A stretch of 39,892 bases of DNA from a virus. Position numbers and translations under genes: made by a program. Below, in pieces: positions 7,815-16,316 of the stretch. The stretch lies in the IMG/VR virus record IMGVR_UViG_3300042293_000369, positions 1 to 39,892 of that record. The stretch is one strand, 5' to 3'. The notes below the pieces were generated by a model. The model was not told where the DNA came from. It saw only the letters and a program-made list of their open reading frames with translations, and searched no databases. Numbering within the stretch: the stretch's first letter is position 1; every line of letters starts with the position of its first letter.

Positions 7815-7919
7815 CTACCTACTCAATAACTCACGCATCAACTTGCGTAATCGTTCGGCTTCAGCTTCAATCAACAATAATCTCTTCATCACCTTTGCTC
7901 GTTTCTCTTCGTTAGTCAT
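7815..7919 (-). CDS. Small helical protein (34 aa)
   Basis: The frame from the ATG at 7919 to the stop at 7815 encodes a 34-aa amphipathic, charged helix (LLLIEAEAERLRKLMRELL), possibly a coiled coil. Its start overlaps the upstream stop by 8 nt (ATGACTAA), the same junction used elsewhere in this genome, which supports it being real. Function is unknown. Confidence 0.5.
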   Translation of the reverse strand: MTNEEKRAKVMKRLLLIEAEAERLRKLMRELLSR

Positions 7920-8154
7920 CGGCACTTGGGTCAAATAATTCACTATACATCTCATCAACGCACATATCAATAATCTTAAAACAACGAGTAAGGATGCGAT
8001 TCTTCATTGCTCTACCATCTGAGGTCATTGGATCGAGTTCTTGGACTGCCGATATTGCCCAATAGCTATTGGTGATGTACTCACTATTGGTTGTGAACTC
8101 AACGATTGCATCAGCAAATAATTCTTCTTCTTTTTCTTTTTCTTCCTTTGCCAT
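7912..8154 (-). CDS. Hypothetical acidic protein
   Basis: The 80-aa product starts with a highly charged Lys/Glu stretch and continues as helices (MKNRILTRCFKIIDMCVDEM), ending FDPSADD. It is not recognised. It starts 2 nt after the metallophosphoesterase stop, so it shares its transcript. Confidence 0.6.
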   Translation of the reverse strand: MAKEEKEKEEELFADAIVEFTTNSEYITNSYWAISAVQELDPMTSDGRAMKNRILTRCFKIIDMCVDEMYSELFDPSADD

Positions 8155-8156
8155 AG

Positions 8157-9311
8157 TTAAAATAAATGTGTGATTCTACTGACTTGTCCGTGTTGTTTGT
8201 GATGCAAAAATCCTTCAACTGCTTTGATACTCAAGTACCCATTACGATGATGCCAACTATCCGTGCCACTTGGCGAACGTAATGATTCAACAGTTACTCC
8301 TGCATAATCTTTGGATGACTTATGATGGATATGATGCGTATAGATGTATCTATGTTTCGTTTCTGCCCATTCTCTGGTATACTCAAGTGCCATAAGCAAT
8401 GGAAGGTCTTGTTGTTTCGCACCATCTCCGTGCGTTGTACCTATCAAGTTATTATGGTATTGATATGCCTTGCGATGTGCTATCGAACAATCGAAAGTTA
8501 TGTTTGTGCAATCTTTAAAATAAGTTTGAATAATCTGCGCCAAGAAGAATCCATTAGTATAATCGTGGTTTGATGGATTAAACGTAAAATGAACATCGGC
8601 AACCGATAACAATAATTCCAAGACATCGGTGTACAACTTCTTGGCTATCATAAAATTATCATACCACATCCCATCGGTATCTTGTTGCGTAAGTGATGTA
8701 GTCGAAGACTTGGCATTATCAACGTGCAATATATCGTTACCACCAATGAAAAGTATCTTGTCAATGTTATACGCAGACACCTTACTTAAAATGCCGTTAA
8801 CCCCCTCTAAAACTCGTTTAACCGCTATCTGAGAGTTATAATCTTCGCCAGTTTCAAACGCTGAACATAATTTACCGATATGAATGTCAGCAGGATCAAT
8901 AACTAACAAGTGACCATCCTTGCAAATCTCACGTTTTATCTTTGTGAATGTTGGTCGGTAGGCTTGTAAATCGGCAATCAATTCAGAGCGAAGTGTCTCA
9001 ACTCGTTGCACTTCTTGTGGAACATAATTCGGATTCTTAACTTGTATTGATGCGCCTTCATCCTTTAGCCACATTGTCTTAGCATCCATTATTGATACAC
9101 CAAGCCGATTCGCAGCTTCGTAGATTCCTTCTTGAATATCGGCAATGCGTCTTCCGTGTCTTGAGATATATCTACCTAACTCTTTAACATCATTGTTTTC
9201 TTTACTATTTGCTTTAACATTCAAGATGGTTTGCGCTATCTCTACTCCTGTTTTCTCCTCTGAATATATCTGCTTAATAACGTCATTGTACTTAATCCAC
9301 TTCGATGTCAT
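8157..9311 (-). CDS. Calcineurin-like metallophosphoesterase
   Basis: The 384-aa product carries the metal-binding motifs of the metallophosphoesterase superfamily in order: DIH at 142-144, GGND at 190-193, NHD at 248-250, then GTTHGD and a histidine-rich HHIHH. Such enzymes in tailed phages are usually annotated as phosphoesterases or DNA nucleases of the Mre11/SbcD type. The N-terminal 80 residues may hold a helix-turn-helix (IYSEEKTGVEIAQTIL), which would fit a DNA substrate. It is first in a short operon that begins just after the lysis genes. The substrate is not known. Confidence 0.8.
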   Translation of the reverse strand: MTSKWIKYNDVIKQIYSEEKTGVEIAQTILNVKANSKENNDVKELGRYISRHGRRIADIQEGIYEAANRLGVSIMDAKTMWLKDEGASIQVKNPNYVPQEVQRVETLRSELIADLQAYRPTFTKIKREICKDGHLLVIDPADIHIGKLCSAFETGEDYNSQIAVKRVLEGVNGILSKVSAYNIDKILFIGGNDILHVDNAKSSTTSLTQQDTDGMWYDNFMIAKKLYTDVLELLLSVADVHFTFNPSNHDYTNGFFLAQIIQTYFKDCTNITFDCSIAHRKAYQYHNNLIGTTHGDGAKQQDLPLLMALEYTREWAETKHRYIYTHHIHHKSSKDYAGVTVESLRSPSGTDSWHHRNGYLSIKAVEGFLHHKQHGQVSRITHLF

Positions 9312-9330
9312 TTGTGTATTTTAAAGTGAA

Positions 9331-9356
9331 AAGGGTGACGAATATACGCCACCCTT
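9331..9356. terminator. Hairpin at the end of the late operon
   Basis: AAGGGTG (9331-9337) pairs with CACCCTT (9350-9356). It lies just past the holin stop at 9368 and before the metallophosphoesterase start at 9311, so it probably ends the long late transcript. There is no long T-run. Confidence 0.55.
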
Positions 9357-9367
9357 ATAAGTCATTA

Positions 9368-9583
9368 CTACTTGTTTCCGTAAGCCGTGTACGCTGGGTT
9401 TATCCAATTAATCAGCACAGGCAAGTTAGCCACTATTCCTGCCGTCAATAACTTTTTAACCATAACCATATCAAATGAGAATAAATCGTGACCATTGCTT
9501 AACTCAACAAGCCACAATGATAGGATAATAGTTGCGAATCCTTTTACGAATGTTCCAAACGGAGTTGTTAATGCTTTTTTCAT
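9368..9583 (-). CDS. Putative holin
   Basis: The 71-aa product has two hydrophobic segments (FVKGFATIILSLWLVEL near residues 12-28 and LLTAGIVANLPVLINWI near 45-61), a positively charged N-terminus and a short polar tail. Size, topology and its place next to the endolysin fit a holin that would permeabilise the inner membrane. Its start overlaps the upstream 59-aa gene by 4 nt (ATGA). It is the last gene of the late operon. Confidence 0.65.
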   Translation of the reverse strand: MKKALTTPFGTFVKGFATIILSLWLVELSNGHDLFSFDMVMVKKLLTAGIVANLPVLINWINPAYTAYGNK

Positions 9584-9759
9584 TTTTTTGTTATTTTAAT
9601 AAATGGCAATATTACCAAAAGTCCTTTTACAATACCTCTCCAAAGTTTACCTCCGAAAGTTCTTGATGGTGTTGATGCAAGTTGATTAGCGACTATCGAA
9701 GCCTCATTGACTATAATGTCTTTTCCTTCTTGCGTAATGTTTACTTTAATGTCTGACAT
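9580..9759 (-). CDS. Small protein with C-terminal membrane segment (59 aa)
   Basis: The frame from the ATG at 9759 to the TGA at 9580 encodes 59 residues. The first 40 are soluble and resemble a short beta-alpha segment; residues 43-56 (GIVKGLLVILPFIK) are hydrophobic. It sits between endolysin and holin with a 4-nt overlap to the holin, so it may be a lysis accessory. No family is recognised. Confidence 0.55.
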   Translation of the reverse strand: MSDIKVNITQEGKDIIVNEASIVANQLASTPSRTFGGKLWRGIVKGLLVILPFIKITKK

Positions 9760-9763
9760 ATCT

Positions 9764-10225
9764 TTAAGTTGTTGATGATGTTGTTGTGAAATACAAATCT
9801 GCTTCTGCCTTGCGCCTACGAGTTAACCCTTTCTCAAATGATGAACCCTTATTAACCCACTTCATAAACTCCGTACGAATCGTGGCATCTGATGGATTCG
9901 CATTTACCTTCTTGAGTAGCGTTGACTTGTCAAGATTACCTAACCCAAGATTATAACTAAACGATACCAACGCATCGAACATACCTTGAGTTAGAACACT
10001 TCGTACTCGCTTGTTTACTCCATACTCAAAGCTAAGTAATATCGTAGCGAATAACTCATCAGCACGTTGCTGAGTAAGTACATCACCCTTCTTTACTCGG
10101 ATGCCGTTCTCGTATTGCGTATTGCCCCAACCGATTGTCCAAATAGCCTTACTATCTTGATACGCTTGTAAGCGACAAGATTCAAAGGTTTGGATTAGTT
10201 TAATTCCGACTTGTGATACTTTCAT
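9764..10225 (-). CDS. Endolysin, T4-type lysozyme (GH24)
   Basis: The 153-aa product is a muramidase that cleaves the MurNAc-GlcNAc bond of peptidoglycan. The catalytic triad is visible with exact T4-lysozyme spacing: E15, D24 and T30 within FESCRLQAYQDSKAIWTIG. The WGNT and FDALVSFSYNLG motifs of the family are also present, and its length is typical. No signal peptide or SAR anchor is visible, so it should need the holin to reach the wall. It overlaps the upstream membrane-protein gene by 1 nt. Confidence 0.9.
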   Translation of the reverse strand: MKVSQVGIKLIQTFESCRLQAYQDSKAIWTIGWGNTQYENGIRVKKGDVLTQQRADELFATILLSFEYGVNKRVRSVLTQGMFDALVSFSYNLGLGNLDKSTLLKKVNANPSDATIRTEFMKWVNKGSSFEKGLTRRRKAEADLYFTTTSSTT

Positions 10226-10566
10226 TACTTACGGATTGCTTTAACTCTTCTACCTATATGCTCTTGATACAACTCACCTTCCTTGAAGTCTTTAATCTCT
10301 TCGATGATACACTCCATCACTTTAGCCGACCTATCCATCATCAAAGATTGTCTATCAATGCTACGAGTATTGGTTTCAATGATTCCATACATCTTTACTC
10401 TATCTTCTTCCATAATACGCTTCACTTCCGCACGAAGTGAATCAAGTTCATTCATTGTACGTTCGGTAAACTTATCGTATCGTTTCCATAGTATGTAACC
10501 ACAAAAAGCTAACACACCTACAAGTGCGCTTTGCTTTAACATCTCTTCTATCAGTTTTGTTTCCAT
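10225..10566 (-). CDS. Membrane-anchored coiled-coil protein of the lysis region
   Basis: The 113-aa product has one N-terminal membrane segment (SALVGVLAFCGYILW, residues 13-27) and then a long charged helix with MNELDSLRAEVKRIMEEDRV. The layout resembles BhlA/UviB-type holin-like proteins and also an inner-membrane spanin. It sits immediately upstream of the endolysin. No lipobox partner gene is apparent, so a second holin or regulator of lysis is as likely as a spanin. Confidence 0.5.
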   Translation of the reverse strand: METKLIEEMLKQSALVGVLAFCGYILWKRYDKFTERTMNELDSLRAEVKRIMEEDRVKMYGIIETNTRSIDRQSLMMDRSAKVMECIIEEIKDFKEGELYQEHIGRRVKAIRK

Positions 10567-10748
10567 TGCTTTATATCAACTTTTGCTTTTATTTTATTAT
10601 TCAAGGTTAGGTGTTCCATCAATCCAAATACCATCTCCGCTTTACTCTCCACATCATCTCCAAGTATGGCATCGGCTTCAATATAAGCAATGTATAACTG
10701 CTTCAAATCTTCGTAAGTGCCAGTCCAAGTGAGAGTGATTAGGTTCAT
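10551..10748 (-). CDS. Hypothetical protein
   Basis: The 65-aa acidic product (LKQLYIAYIEADAILGDDVE in its first half) is not recognised. It overlaps the start of the membrane coiled-coil gene by 16 nt and follows the LamG-like gene by 3 nt, so it belongs to the tail-end/lysis part of the late operon. Confidence 0.55.
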   Translation of the reverse strand: MNLITLTWTGTYEDLKQLYIAYIEADAILGDDVESKAEMVFGLMEHLTLNNKIKAKVDIKQWKQN

Positions 10749-10751
10749 TGG

Positions 10752-11495
10752 TTATTGTCCGCTTTGTTTAATTTTGTTATACTCCTCAACATATATGTTC
10801 TTAACTTCAGTAGGTGTCAAAGGTCTATTGTAAAGTTCAACAAATTTGATGTTACTATTTCCTAAAAAAGTTGTGCCACTTACACCTATTCCTAAAACTT
10901 GATTTGTTGGATTTAATAAAGTAGTAGGTATAGTTCCTGTCATTGTGCCTACTACATTTTTACCATTAACATATAACTTAACTCTATTTGATGCTATTGC
11001 TTGTGTGCCATCATATACTCCTACAAAATGCCTCCATATCATTGGTGATGTATATGGAGTTACTGCATCTGCCATTAAATTATTTACAGCAGGAGAAGAT
11101 ATTATATTCATTTGAAAAACTCCAGATGCCCCTGTATTTTGAACATTCCAAATAGGAAGATTTGTTGAAACATTATAAGTTGCAATAAGACAAGGTGATG
11201 TAGTCGTATTCCTTTTACCCCAAAATGATATGGTAAACATATTGGTAAGCGACTTTACCGCTAATTGATTACTTGCCGTATATGCAGATGAAGTGCCATT
11301 ACAATATGCTGACGCATTGACAATATATGGATTACCTTGACCTACTAACTTATCACCTCCTTTCATATCAAGTAATACATTACCTGTTTGTTGTGTCATA
11401 GGATAATAAGCCACAAGCGAAGAACGATTGAGCATAGATACACCAAACGAACTCAAAACCACCGCTAATAATATTACCGCAAATCCCCTTATCAT
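10752..11495 (-). CDS. LamG/concanavalin-like domain protein with N-terminal anchor
   Basis: I chose the start at 11495 because it forms an ATGA overlap with the upstream stop at 11492; an ATG at 11525 would add ten residues. The 247-aa product has an N-terminal hydrophobic helix (FAVILLAVVLSSFGVSML) and then a beta-sandwich resembling the LamG-3 family, with KSLTNMFTISFWGKR, WRHFVGVYDG and KLYVNGKNV strands. Such domains bind sugars, so it may decorate the tail or the host envelope. The end (IKFVELYNRPLTPTEVKNIY) is typical of LamG-3 proteins. Confidence 0.7.
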   Translation of the reverse strand: MIRGFAVILLAVVLSSFGVSMLNRSSLVAYYPMTQQTGNVLLDMKGGDKLVGQGNPYIVNASAYCNGTSSAYTASNQLAVKSLTNMFTISFWGKRNTTTSPCLIATYNVSTNLPIWNVQNTGASGVFQMNIISSPAVNNLMADAVTPYTSPMIWRHFVGVYDGTQAIASNRVKLYVNGKNVVGTMTGTIPTTLLNPTNQVLGIGVSGTTFLGNSNIKFVELYNRPLTPTEVKNIYVEEYNKIKQSGQ

Positions 11496-11932
11496 AACGA
11501 ATTTATTTGAGGTGAAAGTTGCCAAATATTGTCAATGTATGATTCGCCAAGTGTTGAATCATACACTTCTAAATTAGCCACAAAAATAGAAATCTTTGAT
11601 GTTAAATCATTGAATCTATTTACTAAAGTTGTTCTAATTTGAGTCTTAGTAGTTGTTGGTGTAATTGATTCTTCTTGTATAATGTAAGCATATTTTTTAC
11701 CTGCAATAGAATCTATCCTTGTGATGTTATATTTGTTCGCATAAGACATTACAATTCTATCACATTGAGCAGAACTTCCAAGTGGATTGGGAATGGCTAT
11801 GCGATAACCTGCCCTTACAACACAATATCCTTGAGATTGATATCTATCAATAGATAATACTCTAATTGTCTCAACTTGTCCGAATGATGTAAATGAAGCC
11901 AACATCAAGGCTATGAATAATAGTTTTTTCAT
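11492..11932 (-). CDS. Exported protein of the tail-fibre region, unknown function
   Basis: The 146-aa product begins with a clear Sec signal peptide (KKLLFIALMLASFTSFG, likely cleaved before or near Q19). The remainder is not recognised; it has an SIDRYQSQGYCVVRAGYRIA strand region and a polar C-terminus. It shares a 1-nt junction with the repeat protein upstream, which also has a signal peptide. A secreted or periplasmic role in the infected cell seems more likely than a cytoplasmic one. Confidence 0.6.
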   Translation of the reverse strand: MKKLLFIALMLASFTSFGQVETIRVLSIDRYQSQGYCVVRAGYRIAIPNPLGSSAQCDRIVMSYANKYNITRIDSIAGKKYAYIIQEESITPTTTKTQIRTTLVNRFNDLTSKISIFVANLEVYDSTLGESYIDNIWQLSPQINSL

Positions 11933-13800
11933 TATCGTTGTACTTTGTTTATAGGTGAATAATTGACTACGTTACCACTTGCAGATACGGCTGCACCCGA
12001 AAAATTTACTATGATGATACTAAACCCATCAGGCATTACATTACCGAAAGCATTACTTAGTAAAAAGTTATCTTGACAAACTTGATTCTGAGTAGTATAA
12101 CTCAATACACCAAGCAATCGTAAGTTATTAGGTGATGCAATTGTACTTGCCCCTTGTGCGCCTGTTGGTAATGTAGTTGTACCTTGTGATGCTGCATACC
12201 AGTTCGTTCCATCAAAATAAAATGGACAAATATATACATACACCGCTTTATCATTTGCAGGTGCGGTGTTTGCCATCGTTAGTTTAACATTAATCTTGTA
12301 ATTAACTGCTTTGCGAACATTGTTACGAACCGAATCCGATTGCCATCCAACCGTTGCACTTGAAGCAAGACTATTCAAATTTGTAACTGTCATACTTGTT
12401 GCTGACCACGTTGAATCAAAGATAGTTGTTGCACCTGCGGTAGCGGTTATAGTTCCTGAGATAGCCACCGTATCCGTTGATGCTTTAAGTCTTGTGAATG
12501 ATATAGGTTGTGTTACCCCACTACCATCAACTAATAACCTAGTTGATGTCACAGTTAACCCTGATGGTAGTTTTGAATTTGTGTTTGATGTATTTGTAGC
12601 CGTATTTGCAAGATTAGTGGAATCAACTGCATCTAAACTTGTTGTCCCACCACTACCGCCACTTCCAAACCCATTAGTTGCAAAAACCCTAATACTATCA
12701 GGACTATAAATAGCAAGTCTACTTCCAGCAGTTGATAACCCTGATGGCACTTTGCTGTTTAAAGCGGATAGAGTTGTTTCAGTTGACGCACCTGTTGGAA
12801 GTGATATAGTACCGCTTACGTTATTTACATTCCAAGTACCTGACTGAGTAGCATCAACCGTTAATGCGCCTGATGGGTTAACTTTTACATCAAAATATCC
12901 ACCACCACCGCCTGTTGACAAGCCGTGCATAACCGCATTCACAACTAATCCTGTATCTGTCGATACTACTTGAGTACCTAATGTTTTCTTAACCACACCT
13001 GATATGGTTGTGTTAACATTACCTGATAATGATACAGGTTGTGTAGCAGGGAAGTTGCTAATTTGCATAGTACCTCTATACTTTGTCGAATCAGTAGCCG
13101 ATGGTATTGTATTTACACTAAAAGCTGTATTATCTGATGCTATTGTTACTCGTTGTGAACCTGTACCTGTTACCCCATTGCCCATTAATGGAGTTATACC
13201 ATTTATCTGAGATATATTACTACTTGCATTAGATGGAGGCGTTGTAGTTATAGTTCCACTTATAGGTTGTGTTGTTTGCCAAAATGTACCACTTACGGCT
13301 TGTGTAGCAGGAAAATTGCTAATCTTCATAGTACTTCTTTGTGTAGCACTATCCAATGTTGCCGTAACGCTTCCACTTACCGCTTGTGTTGCAGGGAAGT
13401 TACTTACCTTGATAGTTGTTCTACTTAATGTACTACTATCGTTAGTGATGGTTGGATTAACCAATAACTTAACACCAAGTCTGCTATCCGTAGTACTATC
13501 GTGTCCACTTACTTTTATTGTACTACGTTGCGTAGCACTATCCAATGTGGTAGTCACCCCTGTACCTAACTTGGCAAGGTTAACCGAATCTTGATACATA
13601 CGTTTGTAGATGCTATCTGACTTTAACTTCATAGCTGATAGGTAAACACGAGATGCACTATCTGATACTTTCAATGCAACCGAATCTAGCATCACAGTCC
13701 CTGTAAGTCCGCTATTCTTCTTGCCAGTTATCTGACCTCCGTTTTGTGCTATTGCACTTGTTGTTAGTAGCACTAATAGTGCCGTAATGATTCTTCTCAT
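11932..13800 (-). CDS. Repeat-containing tail appendage/adhesin-like protein with signal peptide
   Basis: The 622-aa product starts with a signal peptide (RRIITALLVLLTTSAIAQ). Residues 80-270 hold repeats built on SNFPATQ(A/P)VSG and LDSATQRST(I/M)K, with NGVTGTGSQRVTIASDNTAF near 208-227. These low-complexity beta repeats are typical of phage fibre-like proteins. A glycine/serine linker lies near 370-395, and the last 140 residues look like a globular beta domain (AVYVYICPFYFDGTNWY). It probably forms a fibre or adhesin with a C-terminal binding tip. A signal peptide on such a protein is unusual. Confidence 0.6.
   Translation of the reverse strand: MRRIITALLVLLTTSAIAQNGGQITGKKNSGLTGTVMLDSVALKVSDSASRVYLSAMKLKSDSIYKRMYQDSVNLAKLGTGVTTTLDSATQRSTIKVSGHDSTTDSRLGVKLLVNPTITNDSSTLSRTTIKVSNFPATQAVSGSVTATLDSATQRSTMKISNFPATQAVSGTFWQTTQPISGTITTTPPSNASSNISQINGITPLMGNGVTGTGSQRVTIASDNTAFSVNTIPSATDSTKYRGTMQISNFPATQPVSLSGNVNTTISGVVKKTLGTQVVSTDTGLVVNAVMHGLSTGGGGGYFDVKVNPSGALTVDATQSGTWNVNNVSGTISLPTGASTETTLSALNSKVPSGLSTAGSRLAIYSPDSIRVFATNGFGSGGSGGTTSLDAVDSTNLANTATNTSNTNSKLPSGLTVTSTRLLVDGSGVTQPISFTRLKASTDTVAISGTITATAGATTIFDSTWSATSMTVTNLNSLASSATVGWQSDSVRNNVRKAVNYKINVKLTMANTAPANDKAVYVYICPFYFDGTNWYAASQGTTTLPTGAQGASTIASPNNLRLLGVLSYTTQNQVCQDNFLLSNAFGNVMPDGFSIIIVNFSGAAVSASGNVVNYSPINKVQR
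13023..13420 (-). repeat. Imperfect DNA repeats encoding SNFPATQxVSG units
   Basis: Near-identical stretches of about 30-40 nt (containing GTGTAGCAGG and AAGTTGCTAA or a close variant) occur near 13030-13070, 13295-13335 and 13385-13420. They encode the repeated SNFPATQ unit of the appendage protein and could recombine to change its length. Confidence 0.55.
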
Positions 13801-13801
13801 A

Positions 13802-14401
13802 TTATTGTGTTCTTATTAATTTACTTGCTATTTTAGTATATACAGTTGTCCATTGACCAAGTATTTCAGTTATCACGTTTGAACCACCTGAATCATATAC
13901 CGTACCTCCTGTAAACGATAGATGAAAGGTATCATAATTTTCCTCAATGATAAACATTACTTGAGTTGTTATGCTACCTATGTTAACCGTTCTATTGGCA
14001 GACAAAACACCTGATGGCAAATAATATCTTGTATCGTTAGCTGCTGTAAAGTTGGAATTAGTTATAGTTACATCAGTCCAAGATGAACCACCACCACTTG
14101 ACATTGTAAATAGCAATGACCAAGCACCTGATTGTTGTTCGTATACTGCTCCATTTGAAGTACGGATATAGTAATCGTGGTCATTGTATAATGTTGATGG
14201 TACAGTTGTTCCGTTGTATATTCTTGAACCATCAATGGCAAGATATTGTAACGTAGTCCAATCATCAGTTGCGTTACCAATCTTCATCTTGGCAGCAGGT
14301 GAGGCATCCGTTTCGACACCTAACTCACCATCGGCAAGTGTTGGATTCGCAGAAGTCCAATTAGCACCTAAGTCTCTTCGTATTTGTATTATGTTAGCCA
14401 T
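13802..14401 (-). CDS. Tail fibre-like protein
   Basis: The 199-aa product begins with the common fibre N-terminal module: IQIRRDLGANWTSANPTLAD, GELGVETD, then KIGNATDDWTTLQYL. It continues with beta strands and a glycine/serine linker (MSSGGGSSW near residue 104). The N-terminal module typically attaches a fibre to the tail tip, and the C-terminus may trimerise. It lies between the tail-tip genes and the adhesin-like gene and starts 1 nt inside the upstream stop. No variable-repeat or reverse transcriptase indicative of a diversity-generating system was seen. Confidence 0.65.
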   Translation of the reverse strand: MANIIQIRRDLGANWTSANPTLADGELGVETDASPAAKMKIGNATDDWTTLQYLAIDGSRIYNGTTVPSTLYNDHDYYIRTSNGAVYEQQSGAWSLLFTMSSGGGSSWTDVTITNSNFTAANDTRYYLPSGVLSANRTVNIGSITTQVMFIIEENYDTFHLSFTGGTVYDSGGSNVITEILGQWTTVYTKIASKLIRTQ

Positions 14402-14622
14402 TATGCGTTACCTCCATCTATTTTTTGTGTTATTAAATATCTGCTATTCGCATCGCCTCCATCAATATCGTTATTACTTACATACGTCATAAAATCTTCT
14501 TTGCTTATACTCATATCGTCTCCGTTATTAGCTTTCATAAGTATGTTATACTCATCTTCAACGGTTGTTACTTGTAACCTATTGCTATAACGCTTTCTAT
14601 TTCCTATTGGTAGTAGTGCCAT
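14401..14622 (-). CDS. Small protein of the tail-tip module
   Basis: The 73-aa product is basic at the start (PIGNRKRYSNRLQ) and acidic later (EDEYNILMKANNGDDMSISK). It is not recognised. It is joined by 1-nt overlaps to the tail protein upstream and the fibre gene downstream, so it is probably a minor tail component or a fibre assembly factor. Confidence 0.6.
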   Translation of the reverse strand: MALLPIGNRKRYSNRLQVTTVEDEYNILMKANNGDDMSISKEDFMTYVSNNDIDGGDANSRYLITQKIDGGNA

Positions 14623-16316
14623 TAGTCGGTAGTTAAAGTTGTTATGAGTGATTTAATAGTAGACTTAAACAAGTTAATGCCCTGTGTATTACTTGGAGGT
14701 GCAGATGGTGTTTGACCATTCAAATATATTATACAAGTTGAGTGAAGTCTTGTCCTTGCATCGTAGAGGTTCATTATGATACTATCTATCATAGATGAAG
14801 ATAATGATAAGTCATTGAATAGTAAACGCTTTAAACTTGTCATATACTTGAATAAGTTTCCGATAGTATTTGTACTAATAATTGATGACATTGATAAATC
14901 AGTACAACCTATTGCTAAATCTCCATCAACTTCAGTAATTTTTATTGTACTACTTGTTGTATCGTATGTTTTAATATTACTTCCAAATATAAAAACATCT
15001 TTTACATTATTGAATCCAAAACTTTTAGTTATTGTTGTTATAGATGTAAATACTGCCAATGCAGTTTTATTAATTGATGCAGAACCATCTGAATACGCAA
15101 CTGCATAAAAGTTGCTACTTGCAGGTGCTGATAAATCTATTGTAAAATCTCCAGTCCCAACGCATCTGAATCTAATTCCGTAAGCTAACGTATTAACCGT
15201 TGTAAGTGTTGTTGTGTTTATGCTTGTAGTTATAGAGTTAAGTACAAACACAAGTTTATTGTTATAATCTTCTGCCCAATAACCATAAGTAAGCAAGTAC
15301 GTTGCGTTCAAGTAGTCTAAGAAATTACGCTTACCTTTGAACATACGTCTTACGTCAACTGATGCGTTATTAATTGTCATAGTCTCAATCCAAAAGTAAT
15401 CCGTCTGAGGCATTGCTCCGACTACATAAGACTTCTTTTGAACTATATCCAATGTTGCCGTATTGTATCTTTCTCGTAACTTGATAGTATACATATTCAA
15501 AGGCTTACCTGCTTCCTTCTTAGACTCTAATTTAGCCCCTTCTGCTCTTGTGTAAGCAATACCATCAATCATAAGAGTATCGGTCAACAAGGCACGTTCT
15601 ATGATGTCTGCGTACCATTGTGGAATACCTTTACTACCACCAAGTGTTAACTCAAACGTGCGATACGGAATGCCTGATACCATCTCTACATTCATAGGTT
15701 GGTCTTCGTATACATTGAACTTACTTTCGTTAGTTACATCAGTAATACATCCGTGAACTCGTATTTGTGGTATGTAAGCGGAAGTAGGGTATATAACCGA
15801 TTGGTCATTGAACGAGTTGTAATAATCTATTCTAACCGTCTTGATGTGAACTTGCTTAACGTAGAATGGTTCAAATACAATACAAGTTTTTTCGTTGGAT
15901 AAAGGATGATGATATACCGATAAGAAGTATTTGCCCTCGTTGATATTCCACAATGGAAGTGTAATGGTGTATAAGGTGTTACTACCGACTACCATAGAAC
16001 CTACCGAAATCTGAACACCTGTATCCGATCCATTGCTATCAAGTAATCTAACGTGGTCATAATAGCCTGATGTATTGTCGCTACCTATCCATTGAACTCT
16101 AATAGTATCTGATTGCTGAAATGGTTGAACGTAAGGTTGTTTCTGCTCATATTCCTTTAGAGTTCGATAGTACCAATCGGAATCTATGTTACGATAATTG
16201 TAAGCAGAATTGAAGGCTTGATATAATACAGTTCCTGATGGGTCTGCATTCAGTTTATCACTTTGCCATATTGCCCTAAGTGGATTGAGTAAAGGTATTT
16301 CAAATATGTTTGCCAT
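14622..16316 (-). CDS. Tail protein downstream of the tape measure region, unknown family
   Basis: The 564-aa product is mostly beta strand, with no known family recognised. N-terminal residues 1-160 include VQWIGSDNTSGYYDHVRLLD and a strand-rich segment like a tail-tip or carbohydrate-binding module. The last 170 residues show spaced leucines and IKITEVDGDLAIGC, a repeat-like stretch. It begins 1 nt after the 745-aa tail gene and precedes the fibres, the position of distal tail/tail-tip proteins. Confidence 0.6.
   Translation of the reverse strand: MANIFEIPLLNPLRAIWQSDKLNADPSGTVLYQAFNSAYNYRNIDSDWYYRTLKEYEQKQPYVQPFQQSDTIRVQWIGSDNTSGYYDHVRLLDSNGSDTGVQISVGSMVVGSNTLYTITLPLWNINEGKYFLSVYHHPLSNEKTCIVFEPFYVKQVHIKTVRIDYYNSFNDQSVIYPTSAYIPQIRVHGCITDVTNESKFNVYEDQPMNVEMVSGIPYRTFELTLGGSKGIPQWYADIIERALLTDTLMIDGIAYTRAEGAKLESKKEAGKPLNMYTIKLRERYNTATLDIVQKKSYVVGAMPQTDYFWIETMTINNASVDVRRMFKGKRNFLDYLNATYLLTYGYWAEDYNNKLVFVLNSITTSINTTTLTTVNTLAYGIRFRCVGTGDFTIDLSAPASSNFYAVAYSDGSASINKTALAVFTSITTITKSFGFNNVKDVFIFGSNIKTYDTTSSTIKITEVDGDLAIGCTDLSMSSIISTNTIGNLFKYMTSLKRLLFNDLSLSSSMIDSIIMNLYDARTRLHSTCIIYLNGQTPSAPPSNTQGINLFKSTIKSLITTLTTD

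Noticed and set aside
7703-7915. Plus-strand ORF across the promoter and terminator region
   Set aside because: It runs through the inverted repeat and hairpin and antisense to the small gene at 7815; no protein pattern.
13316-13594. Plus-strand ORF opposite the adhesin-like gene
   Set aside because: It is a shadow of the repeat-encoding minus-strand gene, which has a signal peptide and good gene junctions.
14068-14280. Minus-strand 70-aa ORF inside the tail fibre gene
   Set aside because: Same-strand shadow frame with no start context or domain.
13802-14401. Diversity-generating retroelement target in the fibre gene
   Set aside because: No template repeat or reverse transcriptase gene anywhere in the window.
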